The position numbers and the translations under genes were made by a program. Shown here in pieces: positions 1 to 7,133 of a stretch of DNA of 16,916 nt (positions are counted from its first letter, which is position 1; each line of letters begins with the position of its first letter). The notes beneath the pieces were generated by a model. It ran no database searches. It was given only the letters and a program-made list of their open reading frames with translations, and was not told the origin of the DNA. Source of the DNA: Methylomonas sp. (GTDB lineage: Bacteria > Pseudomonadota > Gammaproteobacteria > Methylococcales > Methylomonadaceae); contig JALSLS010000243.1 of assembly GCA_026988195.1 (NCBI GenBank), positions 1 through 16,916 of the forward strand. Direction: 5' to 3'.

Positions 1-295
1 TGAGTGTACCTATTATAAATTCTAATTCTTTACCGAGTAACTGAGGGTAAGTTCAAAGAAATGAAACTTAATTAAACTGTTCAGGTTTGATTCAGCTAAT
101 AATTTATATAGTGATCTACAATTATGAGCTTGGACTGTTACTCTAAAACTCTTAAGTGGATATAGAATAAATGTTAGAGCTTAGTTGTTTAATGGTATAG
201 AATTCTAATGTTGAAATATTCTTACTTTTGAGCGCAAGAAATAAAAGACCAAGAATTAAATTCACAAAATATATATATTTTAACTGGAGAATAAG
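1..295. other. Non-coding, AT-rich leader region
   Basis: All frames are interrupted by stops and no RNA gene is recognisable. The only structure seen is a weak TTACC/GGTAA inverted repeat near 33-52. A Shine-Dalgarno-like GGAGA at 286-290 belongs to the lipoprotein gene that starts at 296. I could not place a convincing sigma-70 promoter here. Confidence 0.6.
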
Positions 296-1393
296 ATGAA
301 TAAAACAATTGGCTCGTTAATGGTTGCTTTTGTATTAACTGGGTGTGCAACAGACCCAAATTCACAAATAGTACAAGTTCAAAATGAACTTGATTTAATT
401 CAGGCAAAAAACAGTCAGCTTCAAGCTACTGTTGAACAGTCTACTGCTGAATTACAAAGAGTTTCTGATTTAAATAGACAGCTACAGTTATCAAATTCTA
501 CTGTAAGTGATTCAGCTTCAAATGGTGATTTATTGCCGCCAAATGCGAAAACAGGTGAGTGTTATGCAAGAGTTTTAACACCGGCTGTATATCGTACTGA
601 ATCAACAGAAATGCTTAAAAAAGTAGCAGGTTATCGAATAGAGGTATCTCATCCAACTTATGAATGGGGTACTGAAGAAGTATTAGTTAAAGAAGCATCA
701 GAAATTGCAGAGATTGTACCTGCTGTATATGAATGGAAAGTTGAAAGGGTTCTGGTGGCTGAAGCACATGAACATTTAAAAACCATTCCTGAAGTTTATG
801 AAACTAAAACCGAGAAAATACTTGTAAAACCCGCTTATACAACTTGGAAAAAAGGTCGAGGTCCTGTTGAAAAAATAAGCAATTCAACGGGTGAGATTAT
901 GTGTTTAGTTGAAATTCCAGCAACATATAGAACTGTTACTTCAAGAGTTATAGTTACTCCTGCCCGTGTCGAAAGACAACAGCATGATGCTGTTTATAAA
1001 GATATTAAAAAACGGGTAATGGTTGAAGGGCCAAGAATGGTAACAAGAACTATTCCTGCTGTGTACAAAACTATTAAGGTTAAAAAAGTTACTCAACCTT
1101 CTCAGGAACGTCGTATCGAAATTCCTGCTGTTTATCAAACGGTAACCAATAAAGTTAGAGTTTCTGATAGTATTTTAGAATGGCGTAGCATTTTATGTGA
1201 AACTAATACAACAGGTGATGTAGTGCGTAATCTACAGCGTGCCCTGTTGGCTGCTGGCTATAACCCTGGTCCAATAGATGGTGTAATTGGTCAAGAAACA
1301 ATGCAAGCAGTTAAAGCTTACCAACAGGCAAAAAGTATGGCGGTTGGTCAATTAACTATTGAAACAATTAGGTCTTTAGGGGTTAGTTATTAA
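296..1393 (+). CDS. Lipoprotein with 23-residue tandem repeats and C-terminal peptidoglycan-binding domain
   Basis: The protein has 365 residues. A short hydrophobic signal ends in the lipobox LTGC, with lipidated Cys17 followed by Ala, so outer-membrane sorting is likely. Residues about 24-66 are rich in Gln, Leu and Glu in a heptad-like pattern, a probable coiled coil. Residues about 94-300 are eight diverged repeats around a P-A-V-Y core. The core tyrosines are at 99, 122, 145, 168, 211, 234, 257 and 280: exactly 23 apart, except for one 43-residue step caused by a ~20-residue insertion. Residues about 305-362 match the PG_binding_1 fold (GDVVRNLQRAL, then GPIDGVIGQET). The likely role is an envelope protein that bridges the outer membrane to peptidoglycan; the job of the repeats is unknown. 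The start is supported by GGAGA five bases upstream and by the signal peptide. It is convergent with the response regulator. Confidence 0.85.
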   Translation: MNKTIGSLMVAFVLTGCATDPNSQIVQVQNELDLIQAKNSQLQATVEQSTAELQRVSDLNRQLQLSNSTVSDSASNGDLLPPNAKTGECYARVLTPAVYRTESTEMLKKVAGYRIEVSHPTYEWGTEEVLVKEASEIAEIVPAVYEWKVERVLVAEAHEHLKTIPEVYETKTEKILVKPAYTTWKKGRGPVEKISNSTGEIMCLVEIPATYRTVTSRVIVTPARVERQQHDAVYKDIKKRVMVEGPRMVTRTIPAVYKTIKVKKVTQPSQERRIEIPAVYQTVTNKVRVSDSILEWRSILCETNTTGDVVRNLQRALLAAGYNPGPIDGVIGQETMQAVKAYQQAKSMAVGQLTIETIRSLGVSY

Positions 1394-1413
1394 TTAAAAA
1401 TAGTTGTTAAATT

Positions 1414-1448
1414 AAAAGGTAATGGCATTTTTTGTCATTGCCTTTTTT
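1414..1448 (+). terminator. Intrinsic terminator between convergent genes
   Basis: The arms 1418-1427 (GGTAATGGCA) and 1433-1442 (TGTCATTGCC) form a 10-bp stem with two G-T wobbles and a T5 loop, followed by TTTTTT at 1443-1448. AAAA precedes the stem at 1414-1417, so the hairpin could also work on the minus strand for the response-regulator gene ending at 1465. Confidence 0.8.
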
Positions 1449-1464
1449 ATGCAAAAGGGTATTT

Positions 1465-2688
1465 TTAAAATAGCTCTATATTGTCATCCAACTCACTACT
1501 TTGTTCAGCAACTTCAGTGGCTAGGCTCTCTGTAAAAGCTGTGTATAGCAGTTCTTGTTTTTCTAGTGTTAGATTGATGTTATTTCTAATAAATGACAAC
1601 GCTTGGCGTATCTCTAGGCCGGCATCCATTTCCTCCATTACATTTTCTAACGCTGTATCTATACGATTTAACAGGTAGGTTTCCTGATCCTCTTCTAATC
1701 CCATGCGTAATAAGTCTGTATTAAGGTCTTGTGTTAATGCATTCATAATTTCTGTGCTTTCTTGTCTGTTTTTTACGATGGTTGAACCAAGATAAAATAA
1801 GCTATTACGAATTTTTCTAAAGGCTTCAAATAAATGAGAGCTCTGTTGAATCAAAGCCTCTTGTGTGATTAAGGTATTTATTTTGGCATTTGTTGATGAA
1901 AGGAGTAACGGTAAAAGGTCTTTAATTCTGCCATAACGCTCCATATCATCAAGTGGCATATTTTTAACTAGTAAACTTATTTTAGGGTAATTAATAATAG
2001 TTCTAGCACCAAAATCTAAGAAACGAGACTCTTTATCGCACATTTCAATCAGTTCTTTTTCTAGTGGACTTATTGATGTGCTTTGCGATGAATACCAAAG
2101 TAGTTGATCGGCTTCAACAACCATAACGCAGCACTCAATGGATAATTGATCCGTACTTTCTAAGAGACCCTGGGTTAAATCGTTAACACTATGATAGGAA
2201 TGGCTTTTTTCTAAAAAACGTATAGCTAAGGCTAGTTCACCTGAGCCAGTTAAAGCAGTCATTGCACTTTCATGTGCTAATTCAAACTGCTGTCGAAGCT
2301 CTTCACGTTCAATGTGATATTTAACAAGAATATTGACGCGAACTAAAAGGTTCTCTTTTTCAAAAGGTTTGATTAAATAGTCATCAGCACCTACTTCATA
2401 TCCTTGCATACGTTCTTGTAATGAACTACGAGAGGACAAAAAAATAATAGGGATATTTTTAGTGGCCTCTATACTGCGTAAGCGAACACAAGTTTCATAA
2501 CCATTAATTCCTGGCATTTCTACATCAAGAAGAATAATATCAGGCGTATTATTTAATGCCTCTTTTATACCTGATTCACCATCATTTGCAGTTCGGACAA
2601 TTATAGATTCAGAGCTAAGCGACTTAGTAATAACTTTTTGGATGAATTTATCATCATCAATAGCAAGGACGTTTATTTTAATAGTCAT
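1465..2688 (-). CDS. Response regulator: REC domain plus unrecognised C-terminal output region
   Basis: The protein has 407 residues. Residues about 5-123 are a CheY-like receiver domain with the acidic pair Asp11/Asp12, phosphoacceptor Asp55 in ILLDVEMPG, a switch Ser at 85 and Lys107 in the LIKPF motif, so it should be phosphorylated by a histidine kinase. Residues about 125-145 look like a helical linker. Residues about 165-280 (CCVMVVEADQLLWY to about YGRIKDLLPLL) have a GAF-like look, but I cannot assign them with confidence. Residues about 285-400 are mostly helical and acidic. No DNA-binding, GGDEF, EAL, HD-GYP or kinase motif is visible, so the output is unknown. No kinase gene is adjacent. 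The Shine-Dalgarno is weak, and a 160-bp repeat ends 25 bp upstream of the start codon, so the promoter is either inside that repeat or beyond it. Confidence 0.85.
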   Translation of the reverse strand: MTIKINVLAIDDDKFIQKVITKSLSSESIIVRTANDGESGIKEALNNTPDIILLDVEMPGINGYETCVRLRSIEATKNIPIIFLSSRSSLQERMQGYEVGADDYLIKPFEKENLLVRVNILVKYHIEREELRQQFELAHESAMTALTGSGELALAIRFLEKSHSYHSVNDLTQGLLESTDQLSIECCVMVVEADQLLWYSSQSTSISPLEKELIEMCDKESRFLDFGARTIINYPKISLLVKNMPLDDMERYGRIKDLLPLLLSSTNAKINTLITQEALIQQSSHLFEAFRKIRNSLFYLGSTIVKNRQESTEIMNALTQDLNTDLLRMGLEEDQETYLLNRIDTALENVMEEMDAGLEIRQALSFIRNNINLTLEKQELLYTAFTESLATEVAEQSSELDDNIELF

Positions 2689-2713
2689 GGGTTATCAAGG
2701 TTCTTTTGATTAA

Positions 2714-2873
2714 GGAACGTGTATGGAATAACTTCCCGAAATTATAACGTAGGGTTTTTGTTTCAGATGGAATGATCTCATGAGGCGCATAGCAAGCTAC
2801 GTAACGAATGAGATCATTCCATCTGGAGCAAAAAGATAAGTTAGAAATCGATAAGTTGTTTCATGCACGTTCC
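2714..2873 (+). mobile_element. 160-bp MITE-like palindromic element, copy 1
   Basis: The ends are GGAACGTG and CACGTTCC, flanked on both sides by TAA (2711-2713 and 2874-2876), compatible with a 2-3 bp target duplication. The interior holds a perfect 18-bp stem (CAGATGGAATGATCTCAT and its complement) around the core CATAGCAAGCTACGTAAC at 2788-2805. It has no coding capacity. It is about 95% identical by eye to the copies at 4652 and 8602, with the same length and orientation. It is probably a non-autonomous element mobilised by a transposase outside this window; the TA-type target would fit an IS630/Tc1-like enzyme, which is inference. Confidence 0.75.
2741..2746 (-). promoter_or_regulatory. 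Candidate -10 box inside MITE copy 1, facing the response regulator
   Basis: On the minus strand these bases read TATAAT, a perfect sigma-70 -10 hexamer, and would start transcription about 46 bases upstream of the response-regulator start codon at 2688. I do not see a good -35 hexamer 16-18 bases further upstream, so this is a weak call. The same hexamer is present in all three copies of the element. Confidence 0.3.
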
Positions 2874-3003
2874 TAAGCCAATAAGTTTTAGTTTAGTCTA
2901 ATAATGGCGAAATAACAGCTTGTATATGGGGATATTAATTATTCCATCATTATGTGCTGTGTATATAGGAGGGCTTATTTTGTTTCCCTCATCCCAACCT
3001 TTT

Positions 3004-3119
3004 CCCCTAACCCCTCTTTGGAAAAGAGGGGTTAGGGGAGATTTTATTAGATAAATCCCCCTCAATCCCCCTTTTTCAAAGGGGGAGGTGAATGGTTACT
3101 TTTCCCCAAGTGGGAAAAG
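3004..3119. repeat. Array of three C-run/G-run hairpins downstream of pyrC
   Basis: There are three successive palindromes. The first has a 16-bp stem at 3004-3019/3023-3038 (CCCCTAACCCCTCTTT arm, GGA loop). The second has an 8-bp stem at 3067-3074/3078-3085 (CCCCCTTT, TTC loop). The third has an 8-bp stem at 3099-3106/3112-3119 (CTTTTCCC, CAAGT loop). They lie between the pyrC stop and the response regulator. They may block read-through or protect the pyrC mRNA end, but no U-run follows on the pyrC strand. They resemble dispersed intergenic repeats rather than canonical terminators. Confidence 0.6.
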
Positions 3120-3160
3120 GGGCTAAGAGCGACCGTTGTTTTTATAGGGTGAGTAGTTAC
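3107..3160 (+). repeat. 54-bp segment repeated upstream of aspS
   Basis: This segment, ending in TGAGTAGTTAC just beyond the pyrC 3' end, recurs at 4880-4934 with roughly 80-85% identity by eye, including GGGGCTAA, AGCGAC and TTTTTATAGG blocks. It appears to be one arm of the palindromic element that is complete at 4841-4934. Confidence 0.6.
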
Positions 3161-3170
3161 CAGCAATCAT

Positions 3171-4208
3171 TTAATTCAAAAGCAGTTTCCAATTTAAGAT
3201 TTCATTAGCTTTAAGCGGGGTAATGGTGTGACCAGCTACTGGGTAACTAGCAGGAACCTCCCAAGGTTGTTTTTGTAAGGTAATTGAGCGGGTGTTTCTA
3301 GGTAATTGATAGAAATCAGCACCAAAAAAACTAGCAAAACCTTCCAGCTTATCCAAAGCGTCAACTGCTTCAAACGCTTCAGCATAAAGTTCTAGTGCCC
3401 CATAAGCGCTATAACACCCAGCACAGCCACAACTACTTTCCTTGTCACCTGTTAAATGGGGAGCACTATCGGTACCTAGAAAAAACTTAGGGTTACCACT
3501 GGTGGCTGCCTCAACTAGAGCTAGGCGGTGATGCTCACGTTTGATAATGGGTAAACAATAATGATGTGGGCGAATACCTCCCGCAAGAATTGCATTTCGA
3601 TTAAATAATAAATGTTGGGGTGTAATGGTAGCAGCAACCTTGTCTGATGCGGCTAGTACAAAATCAACCGCTTCTTTAGTGGTGACATGTTCGACTACAA
3701 TACGTAGATTGGGGAAGTTATTTACAATATCAGTGAGGCTTGAATCGACAAATTCTTTTTCACGGTCAAAAATATCGCTTTCTTGATGGGTCACTTCACC
3801 ATGGATTAATAAAGGTAGGTCAACTTCTTCCATCATTTTAAGTATTGGGTAAATACCTTTTAAATCACTAACGCCTGAGTCAGAATTTGTAGTTGCACCT
3901 GCTGGATATAATTTGACTGCATGAATATGTTCGGCGTTTGCTGCTTTTTTAATTTCCTCAGCGCTTAATGCTTTTGTTAGATATAGTGTCATCAAGGGGT
4001 TGAAGTTTGACCCGGAAGGTAAGGCATTGAGTATTTCTGCTCTATAATCAAGCGCTTGATCTACGGTCAAAATAAGGGGGTTAAGATTTGGCATAATAAT
4101 CGCACGGCCAAATTGCTGGGCGGTATGAGCGATAACTGTGTTTAAAATTGCGCCATTTCGCACATGTAAATGCCAATCATCGGGTTGAATCAGTGTTATT
4201 TTATGCAT
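3171..4208 (-). CDS. pyrC: Dihydroorotase, class II (PyrC)
   Basis: The enzyme reversibly cyclises N-carbamoyl-L-aspartate to L-dihydroorotate in the cytoplasm, in de novo pyrimidine synthesis. The 345 residues match the E. coli-type monofunctional family (about 348). The binuclear zinc site is complete: His13 and His15 in DWHLHVR, carboxylated Lys99 in HAVKLYPAGATTNS, His136 in LIHGEV, His174 in VEHVTT and Asp247 in LGTDSAPH. All are offset by exactly three from the E. coli numbering, which fixes the N-terminus. The GCAGCYSAYGALELYAEAFE segment is also typical. No strong Shine-Dalgarno is seen. It is divergent from the FmdB-type gene with about 108 bp between starts, so the two promoters share that gap. 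No other pyr genes are nearby. Confidence 0.97.
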   Translation of the reverse strand: MHKITLIQPDDWHLHVRNGAILNTVIAHTAQQFGRAIIMPNLNPLILTVDQALDYRAEILNALPSGSNFNPLMTLYLTKALSAEEIKKAANAEHIHAVKLYPAGATTNSDSGVSDLKGIYPILKMMEEVDLPLLIHGEVTHQESDIFDREKEFVDSSLTDIVNNFPNLRIVVEHVTTKEAVDFVLAASDKVAATITPQHLLFNRNAILAGGIRPHHYCLPIIKREHHRLALVEAATSGNPKFFLGTDSAPHLTGDKESSCGCAGCYSAYGALELYAEAFEAVDALDKLEGFASFFGADFYQLPRNTRSITLQKQPWEVPASYPVAGHTITPLKANEILNWKLLLN

Positions 4209-4316
4209 TGTTTAGCTGTTTTCTATTAGAATATATGGGTTATTCTATACAAAGCTCTTGAAAAAATGAATTCGAGACCCAATTTATAGAGAAATTTTGT
4301 TTTTTTGGAGTGCCTT

Positions 4317-4562
4317 GTGCCTATATACGAATACCAGTGTCAAGCTTGTGGAAACGAGCATGAAGCTTTACAAAAAATGAGTGCAGAGCCTTTGGTGACC
4401 TGTCCTGCCTGTAATGAACCTGAGTTAAAGAAAAAGATTTCAGCAGCCGGTTTTAGATTAAAAGGTAATGGTTGGTACGAGACTGATTTTAAAGGCGGCT
4501 CAAAGAAAAATGCTGCTGAAGCGACTTCAAAGCCAAGTGGCGGTTGTTCTGACGGTGGGTGA
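4317..4562 (+). CDS. FmdB-type putative zinc-ribbon protein
   Basis: The protein has 81 residues, starting at GTG 4317 with GGAG at 4307-4310 six bases upstream. That start gives the family's conserved N-terminus MPIYEYQC; a TTG at 4305 would add four residues but would overlap the Shine-Dalgarno. Two CxxC pairs, Cys8/Cys11 and Cys29/Cys32, form a zinc ribbon. The SAAGFRLKGNGWYETDF segment is the usual second half, and the tail is rich in Gly, Ser and Lys, ending GGCSDGG. The family (FmdB/CxxC_CxxC_SSSS) is named after a putative regulator of formamidase, but its general function is unknown. It often precedes aspS in gammaproteobacteria, as here, although the gap is enlarged to about 400 bp by inserted repeats. 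Confidence 0.9.
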   Translation: MPIYEYQCQACGNEHEALQKMSAEPLVTCPACNEPELKKKISAAGFRLKGNGWYETDFKGGSKKNAAEATSKPSGGCSDGG

Positions 4563-4594
4563 AGTGATAAGTACTAAAGCATAAACCAAAGTTT

Positions 4595-4833
4595 GTAGGG
4601 TGGGTAAAGTGATAGTGATAGTGCCCCCCTTTTTTATTTGATGGACACTAAGGAACGTGTATGGAAAAACTTCCCGAAATTATAACGTAGGATTTTTGTT
4701 TCAGGTGGAATGATCTCATGAGGCGCATAGCAAGCTACGCAACGAATGAGATCATTCCATCTGGAGCAAAAAGACAAGTTAGAAATCGGTAAGTTGTTTC
4801 ATGCACGTTCCTAAGAAGCTTTGTCCATCCTAC
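4595..4833. repeat. REP-like palindrome split by MITE copy 2
   Basis: The outer arm GTAGGGTGGGTAAAG (4595-4609) is matched by the complement CTTTGTCCATCCTAC (4819-4833) at 12 of 15 positions. The inner arms GATGGACA (4640-4647) and TGTCCATC (4822-4829) are perfect. If the 160-bp element and one TAA are removed, an imperfect palindrome of about 76 bp is restored, so the element inserted into this older repeat. Confidence 0.6.
4652..4811 (+). mobile_element. 160-bp MITE-like palindromic element, copy 2
   Basis: It has the same length, ends and orientation as the copy at 2714, with TAA at 4649-4651 and 4812-4814. It differs from copy 1 at about six positions; its core has one change from copy 1 (CGCAAC instead of CGTAAC). 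It lies between the FmdB-type gene and aspS, within an older REP-like palindrome. It has no coding capacity. Confidence 0.75.
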
Positions 4834-4840
4834 ATTTATT

Positions 4841-4934
4841 GTACTACTCACCCAATGACTGTGCTCTTAAGCCCCCTCCCAAGTGGTGAGAGGGGCTAAC
4901 AGCGACAGTTACTTTTTATAGGATGAGTAGTTAC
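4841..4934. repeat. Palindromic repeat upstream of aspS
   Basis: GTACTACTCACCC at 4841-4853 is an imperfect complement of GGATGAGTAGTTAC at 4921-4934. An inner AGCCCC/GGGGCT stem lies around 4870-4897. The right half is shared with 3107-3160 beyond pyrC. It ends 35 bp before the aspS start, so any aspS promoter lies within or upstream of it, or in the short AT-rich stretch 4935-4960. Confidence 0.55.
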
Positions 4935-4969
4935 CATTTGTTTATATTTAATTTAAGTAGAGAGCTAAT

Positions 4970-6763
4970 ATGCGTACGCACAAGTGCGGAGAAGTAACAA
5001 AAAAACAATTAGGTGAAACCGTTGCATTATGTGGGTGGGTTCATCGTCGTAGGGATCACGGTGGGGTTATTTTTATTGACCTTAGAGATCGTGAAGGTTT
5101 GGTGCAGGTGGTTTTTAATCCTGATGCCGCAGAAACCTTTGCAATAGCTGAAAGCGTGCGTAGTGAATATGTTTTAAGAGTCGAAGGCGTTGTTAGAGAC
5201 CGTTTGGAAGGGACTGTAAACGCGAATATGAAGACTGGTGAGATTGAAGTGCTGGTGAGTCATATTGATGTTTTAAATGAATCTGAAACACCACCATTTC
5301 CAATCGAAAGTGATATTGAAGTGAACGAAGAAATGCGTTTGCGTTATCGTTATATCGATTTGCGTCGTTCTGAAATGCAAAAAAATATGCGTGTGCGTAG
5401 GGATGTAACACGTAATTTGCGAAATTTTCTAGATGATGAAGATTTTTTTGAAATTGAAACACCGATTCTAACTAAGGCAACCCCTGAAGGTGCTCGGGAT
5501 TATATTGTTCCTAGTCGTACCCATGAGAATGCTTTTTTTGCCTTGCCTCAGTCACCTCAGCTTTATAAACAGTTGTTAATGATTGCAGGGATGGATAAGT
5601 ATTATCAAATTGTACGTTGTTTCCGTGACGAAGATTTAAGAGCAGATAGGCAGCCTGAATTTACTCAGATAGATATTGAAACATCGTTCATGAATGAAGA
5701 CAAAATCATGGATACGATGGAGAGAATGATTAGAAAGTTGTTTTCTGATGTGATTGATGTTGATCTAGGTGATAAATTCCCAGTAATGACTTATGCAGAA
5801 GCCATGCGTTTATATGGATCTGATAAGCCTGATTTACGCATTCCATTGCAATTTGTTGATATTGCAGAGGATATGAAAGATGTTGACTTTAAAGTCTTCT
5901 CAGGTCCTGCAAATGATCCAAATGGGCGAGTGGTTGCACTCAGAATTCCTGGTGGATCTAATTTAAGCCGTAAAGAAATTGATGGTTTAACTAAATTCGT
6001 TAGTATTTATGGTGCTAGGGGTTTAGCATACATTAAAGTTAATGACCGAGATGCAGGGCTGGAAGGTCTACAGTCACCGATTGTTAAATTTGCACCTGCA
6101 GAAGTGTGGGAAAGCGTATTAACTAAGACGGGTACCGAAACAGGAGATTTAATCTTCTTTGGTGCAGATAAAACTAACATTGTTAATGAAGCGATTGGTG
6201 CTTTAAGAGTTAAAGTCGGTCATGATCGTGGACTAGCAAAAGGTGACTGGAAGCCACTATGGTTGATTGATTTTCCAATGTTTGACTGGGATGATAAAAA
6301 CCAACGCTGGAATGCGATTCATCACCCATTCACAGCTCCTAGCTGTTCTACTGAAGAGTTACAAGCTAATCCGGGCAAAGCCTTATCGCGTGCTTATGAT
6401 TTAATTTTGAATGGTTGTGAAGTCGGTGGTGGTTCTATTCGTATCAATAAAACAGATATGCAATCTAAGGTGTTTGAAATTTTAGGGATTGGTGAAGAAG
6501 AGGCCAGAGATAAATTTGGATTCTTATTAGATGCCTTGAAATATGGTTGCCCCCCTCATGGTGGTGTAGCTTTTGGTTTGGATCGCTTAGTTATGTTAAT
6601 GACGGGGTCTGCATCCATTAGAGACGTGATTGCTTTCCCTAAAACACAAACTGCGGCTTGTCCATTAATGGATTCACCTGCTGCTGTTAGCGATGTGCAG
6701 TTACGTGAATTAGGTATTAAATTACGTCAACCTGCTGGTAACAAAGAAGAGAAAGAAAGTTAA
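4970..6763 (+). CDS. aspS: Aspartyl-tRNA synthetase, probably non-discriminating
   Basis: This class IIb synthetase charges tRNA with aspartate in the cytoplasm. At 597 residues it has normal bacterial length. In order: an N-terminal OB-fold anticodon domain (about 1-105, CGWVHRRRDHGG); the catalytic core with motif 1 near 140-170, motif 2 FRDEDLRADRQPEFTQID from 218 (Arg219) and motif 3 AFGLDR ending at 539; and the bacterial GAD insertion at about 285-420. His30 after RRRD and Gly81 replace the E. coli Leu and Lys at aligned sites. His and Gly there are the features linked in Pseudomonas aeruginosa AspRS to acceptance of tRNA-Asn. I infer a relaxed enzyme working with GatCAB; this is untested. 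The Shine-Dalgarno is weak (AGAGAG). A repeat-filled gap separates it from the FmdB-type gene. Confidence 0.97.
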   Translation: MRTHKCGEVTKKQLGETVALCGWVHRRRDHGGVIFIDLRDREGLVQVVFNPDAAETFAIAESVRSEYVLRVEGVVRDRLEGTVNANMKTGEIEVLVSHIDVLNESETPPFPIESDIEVNEEMRLRYRYIDLRRSEMQKNMRVRRDVTRNLRNFLDDEDFFEIETPILTKATPEGARDYIVPSRTHENAFFALPQSPQLYKQLLMIAGMDKYYQIVRCFRDEDLRADRQPEFTQIDIETSFMNEDKIMDTMERMIRKLFSDVIDVDLGDKFPVMTYAEAMRLYGSDKPDLRIPLQFVDIAEDMKDVDFKVFSGPANDPNGRVVALRIPGGSNLSRKEIDGLTKFVSIYGARGLAYIKVNDRDAGLEGLQSPIVKFAPAEVWESVLTKTGTETGDLIFFGADKTNIVNEAIGALRVKVGHDRGLAKGDWKPLWLIDFPMFDWDDKNQRWNAIHHPFTAPSCSTEELQANPGKALSRAYDLILNGCEVGGGSIRINKTDMQSKVFEILGIGEEEARDKFGFLLDALKYGCPPHGGVAFGLDRLVMLMTGSASIRDVIAFPKTQTAACPLMDSPAAVSDVQLRELGIKLRQPAGNKEEKES

Positions 6764-6831
6764 ACTTTGTTCTGGTTTTTACGGGTTCAGTTATTGAATC
6801 CTCGTTCCTAAGGTAAGATAATTATTAGCAT

Positions 6832-6894
6832 AGGGTATGCTGAGGTACGAAGCGCACCGTTTAGAATGATACGCTTCCTGTGTCAGCATACCTA
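6832..6894. repeat. REP-like palindrome after aspS (GTGCTGA family, copy 1)
   Basis: GGTATGCTGA at 6834-6843 is perfectly complementary to TCAGCATACC at 6883-6892, with a 39-base interior containing GGTACGAAGCGCACC on one side and GATACGCTTCC on the other. The same two arm types recur in inverse order at 7134-7210 and as a single arm at 8376-8407. It may serve as the aspS transcript end; no U-run is present. Confidence 0.6.
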
Positions 6895-6961
6895 TCTGGA
6901 TTAGTTTAATGCTAGTAACGGAACCCCTAGAAACTATGCTCGAATGCTTTAGGTTGGTATT

Positions 6962-7125
6962 TATACTTCGCGCGGTCACGACTGCGGATTTCTAACCGCT
7001 GAGTTTTTGCCAATAGCTGCGTTGCTGGAACAGTTACGTAGCTTGCTATGTGTCTGTTTCAGCGCCTTGCTATCGACAAAAATCAGTAGCTTATAAACTC
7101 CGCATCCATGACCGCGCGAAGTATA
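6962..7125. mobile_element. 164-bp MITE-like palindrome, second family
   Basis: The termini TATACTTCGCGCGGTCA and TGACCGCGCGAAGTATA are 17-bp perfect inverted repeats. The imperfect pairing continues through both arms (about 70 bases each) to a central loop. The loop contains GTTACGTAGCTTGCTATG at 7033-7050, the exact complement of the core of the 160-bp element at 2788-2805. TA dinucleotides at both edges would fit a TA target duplication. It has no coding capacity. It is the only copy in the window. Confidence 0.65.
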
Positions 7126-7133
7126 ATATCAAA

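Noticed and set aside
3004..3119. Classic rho-independent terminator for pyrC
   Set aside because: The stems are strong, but none is followed by a U-run on the minus strand; they fit dispersed intergenic repeats better.
4305..4316. TTG start at 4305 for the FmdB-type protein
   Set aside because: The codon overlaps the GGAG ribosome site and adds MECL before the conserved MPIYEYQC start.
5193..5462. Minus-strand ORF of 89 codons within aspS
   Set aside because: It is antisense to the conserved AspRS sequence, and its composition reflects complementary codons only.
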